A stretch of 9,993 bases of DNA from Methanolobus sp. UBA32 (GCA_002507205.1 DAZF01000074.1:3547-13539); one strand, 5' to 3'. Shown: positions 1 to 6,545, numbered from the stretch's first letter. Notes: generated from the sequence alone by a model not told the origin. Numbers and translations: made by a program.

Positions 1-56
1 TTGACAGCAGTATTCCCAGAACCATAATACCTTTTCAGGTCCTTTACTGTGATCAT
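1..56 (-). CDS. ABC transporter ATP-binding protein, N-terminal fragment (leaves the window)
   Basis: Only the first 18 codons are visible, reading MITVKDLKRYYGSGNTAV. This is the typical opening beta-strand of a MacB/LolD-type ABC ATPase, in which a 'hxhxxhxKxYxxG' stretch precedes the Walker A loop. Walker A itself lies outside the window. The ATG follows the stop codon of the permease gene by only 2 nt, so the two are almost certainly co-transcribed and translationally coupled. The ribosome binding site is weak (a GGGGA stretch inside the end of the permease gene), which also fits coupling. The inferred role is to power the adjacent FtsX-family permease. The assignment rests on the short N-terminus plus the gene order. 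The gene is partial because the window ends. Confidence 0.8.
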   Translation of the reverse strand, partial: MITVKDLKRYYGSGNTAV

Positions 57-58
57 TT

Positions 59-1270
59 TCAGCGTCCCCATATGGCTTTAAGTATACTTTCCTTTGATAC
101 GCTCCATGCAGGCAGCGTTCCGGCAATCACCGACAGAGTGAGCATTGTAGCTATGCTCTCGATAAGCAGCATTACATCTATCTGTGGCCTAATTTCCATA
201 GTCTCGTAGAATACCACCGGATTTGCCTGGAAGTAGAGCATAAGTGAGAGATACAATATCAGTCCTGCAAAGATCCCAATGGAAACATAGAACATACTTA
301 AAAATGCATAGGACAGGACTATCGACCTTGGAGTGATTCCCACGGCTTTCAGGATACCGATCTCCTTTTTCCTGTTGAGTATGTTGATGTATATTATAAT
401 AAGTATCAATGCTGCACCGACTATCAGACCCACAAATTTCGACATAGTGTCTATAGCACCCAGACTTTGCATTGCCTGTCTGATAAGGGTCTCTGATTTA
501 TCAGCCCATGTGAAGATATTTTCGTTCACCCCGGCTTCCCTTATCTTATCCTTCATTTCATCTTCAGTACCCTGCTCATCTATCCTGACAACTACACTGG
601 TAGCCTTACCTTTATCCAGACCATACACATCTTCTATCTCTTTGTAGTGGACCATAGCATTCAGGTCAACAAGTTCAAAATTTCCTTCCATGATCCCTTT
701 GACCTTATAGGTTCTTTTTACACCATTACTATACGTTACATCAACAAGTGATCCCGTCCTGGTCTCACCCAGATCATCATAAATTTCACCAAATGTCGGA
801 CTTGTACCTGATATAATAGAGCCGATGATGATCTCATCCCGGGAAAGATCTCCCAGAAAAACCCCTTCTTTTATAATGTACGGATATTGCGATATCTCAT
901 ATTCCTCTGTGGGGACCACACCTGTCACAGTCGCTCCCACAACATTCTGTTTATGTTCAATAGATGCTCCCACATCCAGTCTTTTGGTTGCAGCCCTCAC
1001 ACCTTCCACAGCACGGACCTTCTGCAGGACATTATCAGCGTTATTGATGTAGGTGTTGTCACCTGTAGGTTCGATAACAATATCCCCATAGGGATAATCT
1101 TGCATGAAACCTGTGAACAGGACCGTCATCCCTCCTATCATCGAAGGAAGAAAAACAAGGTTCATAAAGATAAGTGAAAGCACAAAAACAATGAACACCA
1201 ATGTTTTTTTGTTGCCTCGCTTTATGCTGCTGCCTGCAATGAGAGCTCCAACCCTGATATCATCTATCAT
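59..1270 (-). CDS. FtsX/MacB-family ABC transporter permease
   Basis: Integral membrane subunit of a type VII (MacB/FtsX/LolC-like) ABC system. From the ATG at 1270 it has 403 residues. One transmembrane helix lies near residues 23-45, followed by a large extracytoplasmic domain of about 225 residues (MacB_PCD type), then three helices near 277-298, 319-346 and 364-387. The signature coupling-helix stretch RKKEIGILKAVGITPRSI follows the second helix, and the C-terminus GTLPAWSVSKESILKAIW matches the FtsX-domain end. An in-frame GTG at 1279 would add three residues, but that GTG is part of an AGAGGTG Shine-Dalgarno ideally spaced (6 nt) from the ATG, so I prefer the ATG. It lies between the Ig-domain surface protein upstream and the ATPase downstream. 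Such permeases export small molecules or lipoproteins, or transmit mechanical force to extracellular partners. The substrate cannot be read from the sequence. Confidence 0.9.
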   Translation of the reverse strand: MIDDIRVGALIAGSSIKRGNKKTLVFIVFVLSLIFMNLVFLPSMIGGMTVLFTGFMQDYPYGDIVIEPTGDNTYINNADNVLQKVRAVEGVRAATKRLDVGASIEHKQNVVGATVTGVVPTEEYEISQYPYIIKEGVFLGDLSRDEIIIGSIISGTSPTFGEIYDDLGETRTGSLVDVTYSNGVKRTYKVKGIMEGNFELVDLNAMVHYKEIEDVYGLDKGKATSVVVRIDEQGTEDEMKDKIREAGVNENIFTWADKSETLIRQAMQSLGAIDTMSKFVGLIVGAALILIIIYINILNRKKEIGILKAVGITPRSIVLSYAFLSMFYVSIGIFAGLILYLSLMLYFQANPVVFYETMEIRPQIDVMLLIESIATMLTLSVIAGTLPAWSVSKESILKAIWGR

Positions 1271-1281
1271 ACCGGACACCT

Positions 1282-2511
1282 CTATTCTTCTGTGTCCTCA
1301 CCAAGGCTGCTACCGCCTTCCATTAGCTGCTTGATGATCTCATCCTTTGAGTTTTTCGTTCTGTAATTGTTGTAGGCCAGTCCGCCGATGATTACCAGAA
1401 GCAGCAATACGATAATGATCGTTCCTGCCCCGCCATTCCTTTCCATGACTATGACATTTACCTTCGTTTCTACCTGTTCCTCACCGAAATCATCAATATA
1501 CGTGATAGTCACGGGAATCTCGAACTCTCCTGACTGGTCTGCCACAAAAGTGATTACTGCAGGCCCGTCCTCATCCGGGTCAAGGGTTCCTATAAATGAC
1601 TCCTTCAGTCCCTGGAACGGATGATCCGCATAGACACGTATCGAATTAATGGTCCTGTCGCCGGAGTTCTCGATCCTCATGGTCAGTTCCACAGTATCAT
1701 CCACATAAGGAAGTACCGGATCGACCTTTACAGATGCAAGGTTCAGACTTCCTTTTTTGTCAAGTACGGTTATCTGAATATCATATTCATCCTTCTGGAC
1801 ACCGTAGTCGTCCTCATACTCTATGATAACAGGAATTTCAAAGGTTCCTGAGTTGTTAGCCTTGAACTTGAACAACGCTGTTTGAGTGTCATTTGCTGCA
1901 AGTGCACCAAGAGTAGAACCTGTGATACCCTTGAAGTCATGTTCCAGATAGACCTCTACGGATTTTGCAATCGAGTCACCGAAGTTCTTGATTTCCAGAT
2001 CAAGGTCAACCGTATCCCCTGCATAAATATACTCAGGGTCAGTGCTGACAGAAGAGATACGTGGCTCTGCATGTTCACCTGTAACTATAACTTCAACTTC
2101 ATAGTATGCTGTCCTTTGTACATCCCCGGTTCCGTATGTCAGCTTCATTTTGATGAGATGAGGACCGGGAGTAGCATCCGGGGTTGTTCTCATATGATAT
2201 CTCAACTGCCTCTCACTGTCCTTGTACACGAATTTAGGAATATAGGCAACAAGGTCCTCCGTGACTATGATATCCGGGGGAATACTTAATATCATGAACG
2301 TGATATCCTCAGGGACCTGGGTACCGCAGTTCTCAAGGCTGATACCCACGGTGAATTCCTCATCCCTGCCCACAGAGCTGGGACTTATGTCTTCCACTAC
2401 TGCCCTTAAACATTCATCACCTGAAGATTCTGCCTGGACGACAGGAATTCCTGCCAGAACAATTACCAATACCAGCATGAACAAACATGCGAATCCCTTC
2501 CTCTGATTCAT
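1282..2511 (-). CDS. Secreted, membrane-anchored protein with three CARDB/NEW3-like Ig domains (COG1361-like)
   Basis: 409 residues. It begins with a clear signal peptide (basic start, hydrophobic core 8-22, likely cleavage after VQA at residue 27). Three beta-rich Ig-like domains of the CARDB/NEW3 kind follow, at roughly 33-144, 149-249 and 255-356. Domains 2 and 3 are obvious tandem repeats: GDTVDLDLEIKNFGDS matches DDTVELTMRIENSGDR, and SGTFEIPVIIEYEDDYG matches SGEFEIPVTITYIDDFG. Cys34 and Cys62 in domain 1 could form a disulfide. A transmembrane helix at about 362-380 and a 29-residue acidic cytoplasmic tail finish it. The protein should therefore hang on the outer face of the membrane beside the permease. 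Its ATG overlaps the regulator's stop as ATGA, and it has a GGAG ribosome site 11 nt upstream. The stop is TAG, the only amber stop in the window. Its likely role is as extracytoplasmic partner of the ABC permease, which is inference from gene order. Confidence 0.85.
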   Translation of the reverse strand: MNQRKGFACLFMLVLVIVLAGIPVVQAESSGDECLRAVVEDISPSSVGRDEEFTVGISLENCGTQVPEDITFMILSIPPDIIVTEDLVAYIPKFVYKDSERQLRYHMRTTPDATPGPHLIKMKLTYGTGDVQRTAYYEVEVIVTGEHAEPRISSVSTDPEYIYAGDTVDLDLEIKNFGDSIAKSVEVYLEHDFKGITGSTLGALAANDTQTALFKFKANNSGTFEIPVIIEYEDDYGVQKDEYDIQITVLDKKGSLNLASVKVDPVLPYVDDTVELTMRIENSGDRTINSIRVYADHPFQGLKESFIGTLDPDEDGPAVITFVADQSGEFEIPVTITYIDDFGEEQVETKVNVIVMERNGGAGTIIIVLLLLVIIGGLAYNNYRTKNSKDEIIKQLMEGGSSLGEDTEE

Positions 2512-2999
2512 ACCTTTCCCATCTCCTTTTGAACCTTTTCTGTAAACTCAATAAGATTTTTAAAAATTAAATCCAATGCAAGCATTTGCTGGTAATACTG
2601 ATCGATAATTTTGAGTGTTTCTTCTGACTCCTCATCCTTACTGTTTTTACATTTTTCAATTATCGCAGGAAGACCTCTTAGTGCAGGAAGCACCATGCAT
2701 TCGTTTTTGGATTTTATTGCAGCAATGGTCATCTCCAGCATGTCTCTTTGAATTGAGAAATATAGCTTTTTTGAACCAGCTTTTTTAGTCTTATCCACAA
2801 GCCCTACTCCGCTAAGCATTTTCATAGCGGTGCTGACTGCTGAAAAACTATACCCGGTAATTTCAGATAGCTCTTCTAGAGTTAGCGCATCAGGTTCAGA
2901 ATAAAGTATGGCAAGAAGTCTGGAAGAGAGTTCATCTAATCCATGGGATCTAATTCCCTGATATACGAGACTCTCAAATTCTTTTCGGATATTTTCCAT
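2508..2999 (-). CDS. GbsR/MarR-like winged-helix transcriptional regulator
   Basis: 163 residues from the ATG at 2999, which is preceded by an AGGGTG ribosome binding site. The open frame continues upstream to 3242, but that stretch crosses the promoter and reads unlike a protein, so I reject it. Residues 22-84 form a winged helix of the GbsR type. The run LTLEELSEITGYSFSAVSTAMKML gives helices 2 and 3, and VDKTKKAGSKKLYFS gives the wing. Residues 85-160 are mostly helical and probably dimerise. It is the first gene of the leftward operon and overlaps the Ig-domain gene by 4 nt. It most likely controls its own operon from the symmetric sites in the adjacent control region. Members of this family respond to small ligands, but the effector here is unknown, and nothing ties it to glycine betaine beyond family resemblance. 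It could alternatively be filed under TrmB- or generic HTH-type regulators. Confidence 0.82.
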   Translation of the reverse strand: MENIRKEFESLVYQGIRSHGLDELSSRLLAILYSEPDALTLEELSEITGYSFSAVSTAMKMLSGVGLVDKTKKAGSKKLYFSIQRDMLEMTIAAIKSKNECMVLPALRGLPAIIEKCKNSKDEESEETLKIIDQYYQQMLALDLIFKNLIEFTEKVQKEMGKV

Positions 3000-3055
3000 G
3001 TTGACACCCTTATTTCTGCAATTTACAGTTATTACTGAAAATTGTGTAAATACTA

Positions 3056-3064
3056 CATATATAG
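3056..3064 (-). promoter_or_regulatory. TATA box of the leftward (GbsR-like regulator) operon
   Basis: On the minus strand the sequence reads CTATATATG, directly preceded by a purine-rich CCGAAAG that can serve as the BRE. With normal archaeal spacing, transcription would start near 3032-3034, giving a leader of about 34 nt with an AGGGTG Shine-Dalgarno before the ATG at 2999. The BRE position is also the left arm of the 13-mer inverted repeat, so a protein bound there would directly affect TFB/TBP loading. This is predicted from sequence only. Confidence 0.6.
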
Positions 3065-3129
3065 CTTTCGGGTTTACATATCGCTTAAAAAAGATTACCA
3101 GAAAATACAAATCCTGGTAAACCCGAAAG
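3065..3129. repeat. 13-bp perfect inverted repeat flanking both divergent promoters
   Basis: CTTTCGGGTTTAC at 3065-3077 is the exact reverse complement of GTAAACCCGAAAG at 3117-3129, with a 39-bp gap. Read toward each promoter, the same 13-mer lies upstream. It abuts the leftward TATA box and lies 15 bp before the proposed rightward TATA box. Both arms are outside either predicted transcript, so a DNA-binding protein site is more likely than an RNA structure. Confidence 0.65.
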
Positions 3130-3144
3130 AATTTCGGATAATGC

Positions 3145-3151
3145 TTAAATA
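3145..3151 (+). promoter_or_regulatory. TATA box of the marR-MFS operon
   Basis: TTAAATA (within GCTTAAATACT) is a good match to the archaeal TATA consensus. Transcription should start about 25 nt downstream, near 3172-3176, which falls at the centre of the 16-bp palindrome. The leader to the ATG at 3218 would then be about 44 nt and carry the AAGGA ribosome site. This is predicted from sequence only. Confidence 0.55.
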
Positions 3152-3167
3152 CTGCATCCACCATTAT

Positions 3168-3200
3168 TGTTGTCGCGACAACAGTTGTGTAGGCAACTGT
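3168..3200. promoter_or_regulatory. Overlapping palindromic operators, probably for the MarR regulator
   Basis: TGTTGTCGCGACAACA (3168-3183) is a perfect 16-bp palindrome. It shares three bases with a second symmetry, ACAGTTG at 3181-3187 and CAACTGT at 3194-3200, perfect 7-bp arms around a 6-bp spacer. Both contain the GTTG...CAAC character common in MarR-family operators. They cover the predicted start site and early leader of the marR-MFS transcript, the expected place for autorepression in an archaeon. Binding by the adjacent MarR protein is inferred. Confidence 0.6.
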
Positions 3201-3217
3201 AAAACAAGGAACAGACC

Positions 3218-3694
3218 ATGAACGACATACCACTCGGAGCATTCACTTCTATAATCTATCGCAGTCAGTTTGTGAGGATAAACGATCGAATGAAAGAACT
3301 CGGCCTTTCTGCAGGTCAATTCTTCGTTCTCATAATACTTTCGATCGAGCAGGGTATCACACAGGACACACTTGCAGGAAAACTTCTCATCGACAAGGGA
3401 AGTATAGCCAGGGCAGTCAATGTCCTTGAGGATAAAGATCTTGTCAAACGCATAACCGATGAGAACAACCGCCGCGCTGTGCGTCTTTATCTCACTGGAA
3501 CAGGGGAACAGCTCATTCCAAAGATCATTAAAATAGACAACGAATGGGAAGAAGCTGCATTTTCAGGACTCACAGAAGAAGAGAAGACAAATGCAAAGAA
3601 TCTGCTCCACAAAATTGCAAAGAATAGTTATGAGGCTGCTTATAAAAATGGTGAGAAAAAATGGAAGGAATTTCCCCTGAAAGACCTGCAATAA
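3218..3694 (+). CDS. MarR family transcriptional regulator
   Basis: 158 residues, the usual MarR length. N-terminal helices carry the dimer interface. GQFFVLIILSIEQGITQDTLAGKLLIDKGSIARAVNVLEDKDLVKR (about 33-78) is the classic MarR helix-turn-helix, with IDKGSIARAVNVL as recognition helix. DENNRRAVRLYLT (81-93) is the wing with the conserved D-x-R-R-like tip. C-terminal helices complete the dimer. The ATG has an AAGGA ribosome site 7 nt upstream. It overlaps the MFS exporter gene by 34 nt, so the two are one operon. MarR proteins normally repress their own operon until a phenolic or other toxic ligand binds, and the palindromes just upstream fit that. The ligand is unknown. Confidence in the family is high. 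Confidence 0.92.
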   Translation: MNDIPLGAFTSIIYRSQFVRINDRMKELGLSAGQFFVLIILSIEQGITQDTLAGKLLIDKGSIARAVNVLEDKDLVKRITDENNRRAVRLYLTGTGEQLIPKIIKIDNEWEEAAFSGLTEEEKTNAKNLLHKIAKNSYEAAYKNGEKKWKEFPLKDLQ

Positions 3695-4953
3695 ATGGTC
3701 AAAAACAAAGATCAAAGCAAAAGTATGAGACTTTAAAGCTCATCGTAATCCTTAGTGCATCAATGCTGACCATCATGGGTGCGGCTGCGGTTGCACCTGC
3801 ATTACCCAGGATGCTTGAGCACTTCAACAGCGTCCCGGATGCAGGCCTGCTGGTATCCATGATAGTCACATTACCGGCACTGGGTATTATTATCAGTTCT
3901 CCTTTCATCGGCATCCTTGCTGACAAATATAGCAAGAAGAATCTGCTTATAGCATCCCTTGCTATATTCGCACTTGTAGGATCCACAGGTGCGCTCCTCA
4001 ACTCTCTCTACGCCATACTTGTCTTCAGAGTATTGCTCGGAATAGGCATTGCAGGAATGTCCATCTGTGCCACAGCCCTGCTTGCAGACAGTTACACCGG
4101 TGCTGAACTTAAGAAAAAGATCGGCCTGCAATCTGCCTGTATGGGTTTTGGAGCCGTAGTGCTTGAAGTTGCAGGCGGTGCCCTTGCAGATATCAGCTGG
4201 CACGCTCCTTTTTACATCTACCTCATTGCACTGCTGATAATCCCGGGAGCCATGATCTCTATCAGTGGAACAAAGAAAAAGACCGGGCAGGGAGAAGCAC
4301 ACGGACAAAATGACCATTCACATTATCAAATGAAAAACAAACAGTTGCACCTTAAAAGCATCGTCCTTATCTATTTAGCAACATTTGTACTGATGGTGCT
4401 CTTCTTTTCAGTGCCCACAAAGCTTCCATTCGTTCTTGACGAAAAAGGCATCTCATCAGCGTTTCTCATTGGAGCTTTGATATCCATTCCCGGACTCTTC
4501 GGTACGGTTGGAGCACTTGGGCACATACGGGTTTCAAGATACCTGTCAGAGATAAAGACCAATCTCTTTTTCTTCATCATGTTTGGAGCAGGCATCTTTA
4601 TACTCTCCATAGCCCCTGACATTGCAACACTTATCATAGGATTGATAATAGCCGGAATCGGTTTTGGAGTTATCAACGCCACAAATTTAAGCTGGCTTGG
4701 TAGAATCGCCCCCGAACACTCACGCGGAAAGATATTCTCCGGATTTACCACCGTCCTCTTCCTTGGACAACTGGCAAGCCCCCTCATTATTCAGCCCATA
4801 CTCAAAACAGGTACACTCTACGATGCCTATGCATTCCTGGGAGTTGGCGGAATCGTGTTGGGATTGATATTTGGTGTGGTCAGTATCATGGACATTATTG
4901 AGCAACCAGTCATAATCACCGAGCATCCTGTTGGTGTGGAATCAAGAAAATAA
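3661..4953 (+). CDS. MFS transporter, probable drug/toxic-compound efflux pump
   Basis: 430 residues with about 12 hydrophobic helices, the standard major facilitator layout. The loop between helices 2 and 3 carries motif A in the form GILADKYSKKN (84-94). R123 in FRVLLGIGIAG matches motif B in helix 4. GFGAVVLEVAGGALAD (162-177) in helix 5 resembles antiporter motif C, which points to proton-driven export. The central cytoplasmic loop (about 204-231) is hydrophilic and histidine-rich. The ATG lies 34 nt inside the end of marR, in another frame, and has a strong GGTGAG ribosome site 5 nt upstream. No later ATG leaves helix 1 intact. Pairing with MarR suggests inducible efflux of a toxic compound. 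The substrate is not deducible. Confidence 0.92.
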   Translation: MEGISPERPAINGQKQRSKQKYETLKLIVILSASMLTIMGAAAVAPALPRMLEHFNSVPDAGLLVSMIVTLPALGIIISSPFIGILADKYSKKNLLIASLAIFALVGSTGALLNSLYAILVFRVLLGIGIAGMSICATALLADSYTGAELKKKIGLQSACMGFGAVVLEVAGGALADISWHAPFYIYLIALLIIPGAMISISGTKKKTGQGEAHGQNDHSHYQMKNKQLHLKSIVLIYLATFVLMVLFFSVPTKLPFVLDEKGISSAFLIGALISIPGLFGTVGALGHIRVSRYLSEIKTNLFFFIMFGAGIFILSIAPDIATLIIGLIIAGIGFGVINATNLSWLGRIAPEHSRGKIFSGFTTVLFLGQLASPLIIQPILKTGTLYDAYAFLGVGGIVLGLIFGVVSIMDIIEQPVIITEHPVGVESRK

Positions 4954-5051
4954 GAGAATAAATATAGACAACAAAAGATGATCGGGAACAGATTTCATTC
5001 CGGCTCGGTCCTTTTTTACCAACTATTGACCTGGACTTTCTTAATTTGTCT
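4954..5051. terminator. Convergent intergenic region with oligo-T termination signals
   Basis: The 98 bp between the convergent MFS and methyltransferase genes contain a T6 run at 5012-5017 and a T-rich stretch from about 5037 into the methyltransferase 3' end on the plus strand. Archaeal RNA polymerase stops at such oligo-T tracts without needing a hairpin. On the minus strand the matching signal is a loose T-rich stretch (complement of about 4946-4978). A GGAA/TTCC pairing at 4985-5001 is too weak to call an intrinsic hairpin. Confidence 0.4.
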
Positions 5052-5729
5052 TTAACTTTTTCTGAGAGTAACCATAAAGAGCTTTCTTGGAAGAGGTCCC
5101 TCGTCAAATTCCTTTATATCAATTATATCATAGCCTTGCGAAAGATGATCTATCTTCTCTTTGCTCAGGAAATGCACGATAAATCCACCATCTATCTCCC
5201 ACATGTCTTCACACCTGTGGATTCCTGTTCCATATTGAGAATCCCCTGTATGCCGTGTTGTAAATATGTTCAGCCCACCAGGCTTAAGTACTCTTTTTAT
5301 CTCGTTTGAGACAGACTCAAGCTCAGAGGTCGTTAGTGGCATACAGTATAGCATATGTGAATAGCACGCATCAAATGTTTCATCTTCAAATGGAAGAGGT
5401 TTTCTCACATCGTGCTGCAAAGTAGTTACATGCTCAGACAATCCGTTCTCCCGGGCTTTCTGCCTTATAACCTGAATTCCGTTTTTAGAATAGTCAAGAG
5501 AACATACCTCAAATCCATTTCCCGCAAAAAATAAAGTATCTCTTCCCTGCCCGGCTCCAAGTTCAAGAATCTTAGTTTTTCCCTCTTTCCTAAAGGTTTC
5601 AGCAGCCCATTGAGCAGGTAAACTGGGTTTTTCACCGAACTTCGCATTATTATTTAAAAACACAATTTCCCAGTGATTCTGCTGTTTTCTAAGAATTTCC
5701 TTATCTATACATGAATCTCCCTGCATCAT
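5052..5729 (-). CDS. Class I SAM-dependent methyltransferase
   Basis: 225 residues with a Rossmann-like methyltransferase core. Motif I is ILELGAGQGR (54-63), the acidic residue for the SAM ribose is D79 in SLDYS, motif II is DETFDACYS (116-124), and a typical LKPGG turn sits at 148-152. The N-terminal 50 residues (CIDKEILRKQQNHWEIVF...) form the usual helical cap. The closest general resemblance is to UbiE/TehB/thiopurine-type small-molecule methyltransferases, but the acceptor cannot be named. Two adjacent ATGs (5729 and 5726) are possible starts, and a GAGTGAT ribosome site supports either. It follows the FGE-like gene by 24 nt and is probably the last gene of that operon. Chance association with its neighbours cannot be excluded. 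Confidence 0.88.
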   Translation of the reverse strand: MMQGDSCIDKEILRKQQNHWEIVFLNNNAKFGEKPSLPAQWAAETFRKEGKTKILELGAGQGRDTLFFAGNGFEVCSLDYSKNGIQVIRQKARENGLSEHVTTLQHDVRKPLPFEDETFDACYSHMLYCMPLTTSELESVSNEIKRVLKPGGLNIFTTRHTGDSQYGTGIHRCEDMWEIDGGFIVHFLSKEKIDHLSQGYDIIDIKEFDEGPLPRKLFMVTLRKS

Positions 5730-5753
5730 AGAATCACTCTTTAATCCTTGTCC

Positions 5754-6545
5754 TTATATTTCCCTAAGGAGCCGCAAACCAACACGACTACTGTTACGGC
5801 GGGCAATCGGCGGGTAGCAATACCGACTTGCAGACCGGCATCCTACGGCTGACGTTTGCCAGCTGCCTCCGCGTAATACCCTCATAACCCTGGAAGAAAC
5901 ATCAGCATCTTCCCTGGCACTACAATCTGCAGGAGCATTTTCGTAACTATCATGATACATGTCCTGCACCCATTCCCAAAGATTTCCATGCATATCATAC
6001 AATCCCCATGGATTGGGTTTCTTCTGGCCCACGGGATGAGAACCAATATCCAGATTCCCGCAATAACAATATTCGTCCAGTTCTGATTCACAATCACCAA
6101 ACGAATACCTCGTGGCAGTACCCGCCCTGCAGGCATATTCCCATTCAGCTTCAGAAGGCAGACGATATTTATCAGTACCCTCTTTCTCATTTAGTTTATC
6201 AATAAAATCCTGTGCAGCATTCCATGAAACTCTGTCAACCGGTCTGTTATCTCCAACAAACTTGGAAGGGTTACTGCCCACTAGCTCAGTCCACTGTTTC
6301 TGTGTGACCAAAAATTTACCAATATAGAATGCTTTCTCTATGTTTACTTCATGAACAGGTCTTTCATTCTTATACCAGTTATTTTCATCTGCAGGTGAAC
6401 CCATTTCAAATTTGCCTGCGGGAATCAATATGAATTCCATTCCGAGACAATTTGTGTAGGTATCTGGAAATCCAGATTCCTCTCTTTTTAATAGATCACC
6501 AATCTCTGCTTTCATAATGAACATTCCATCAAAAAAAGCACTCAT
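5754..6545 (-). CDS. FGE/SUMF1-fold (formylglycine-generating enzyme family) protein, catalytic Cys pair incomplete
   Basis: 263 residues, almost all FGE-sulfatase domain. LGMEFILIPAGKFEMGS (34-50) opens the fold. RLPSEAEWEYACRAG (128-142), NPWGLYDMHGNLWEW (178-192) and RVLRGGSWQTSAVGCRSASR (222-241) are the family signatures, and VGLRLL closes it. True FGE uses two copper-binding cysteines five residues apart in the last motif. Here the second is kept (C236), while the first position is T231, so formylglycine synthesis as in SUMF1 is unlikely. Many prokaryotic members of this fold have other or unknown roles. There is no sulfatase in the window. The ATG at 6545 has AAGGAG only 2 nt upstream. 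Internal ATGs at 6524 and 6515 are possible but have poorer sites, and conserved sequence starts well after all of them. It is co-directional with the kinase gene (27-nt gap). Confidence 0.85.
   Translation of the reverse strand: MSAFFDGMFIMKAEIGDLLKREESGFPDTYTNCLGMEFILIPAGKFEMGSPADENNWYKNERPVHEVNIEKAFYIGKFLVTQKQWTELVGSNPSKFVGDNRPVDRVSWNAAQDFIDKLNEKEGTDKYRLPSEAEWEYACRAGTATRYSFGDCESELDEYCYCGNLDIGSHPVGQKKPNPWGLYDMHGNLWEWVQDMYHDSYENAPADCSAREDADVSSRVMRVLRGGSWQTSAVGCRSASRYCYPPIARRNSSRVGLRLLREI

Larger units (their letters stand above)
3000..3217. promoter_or_regulatory. Divergent intergenic control region between the GbsR-like operon and the marR-MFS operon
   Basis: The 218 bp hold two back-to-back archaeal promoters and several overlapping symmetries, listed separately below. 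Besides those, TTACCAG (3095-3101) pairs with CTGGTAA (3114-3120), and CCGAAA (3123-3128) pairs with TTTCGG (3132-3137). The right arm of the 13-mer inverted repeat thus takes part in three different symmetries. I see no small ORF or RNA gene in the region. It is the longest gene-free stretch of the window. Confidence 0.8.

Noticed and set aside
1271..1279. GTG start for the FtsX permease
   Set aside because: The GTG is the end of an AGAGGTG Shine-Dalgarno correctly spaced for the ATG at 1270. The extra three residues have no visible role.
333..1334. Plus-strand ORFs opposite the permease and Ig-domain genes
   Set aside because: Their translations show no domain features and mirror well-conserved minus-strand genes. 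They also lack promoters or ribosome sites.
3065..3137. RNA attenuator formed by the overlapping inverted repeats upstream of marR
   Set aside because: Both 13-mer arms lie upstream of the predicted TATA boxes or start sites, so they should not be transcribed from either promoter. Protein operators are a better reading.
3000..3242. N-terminal extension of the GbsR-like regulator by 81 codons
   Set aside because: The extension runs through both promoters and overlaps the marR start. The ATG at 2999 has its own AGGGTG ribosome site and begins right at the conserved domain.
3871..4317. Minus-strand ORF of 148 codons inside the MFS gene
   Set aside because: It is a shadow of the codon pattern of a clear 12-helix transporter. 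The translation is cysteine-rich and has no recognisable family or regulatory signals.
4985..5017. Classical hairpin-plus-T-run terminator after the MFS gene
   Set aside because: Only a 4-bp GGAA/TTCC stem forms and it is not adjacent to the T6 run. Termination by oligo-T alone is enough in archaea.
6531..6537. Run of seven A (T7 in the mRNA) near the FGE-like start as a frameshift or phase-variation site
   Set aside because: The frame is intact through the run, and internal ATGs lie downstream. A single short homopolymer near a start is not enough evidence.
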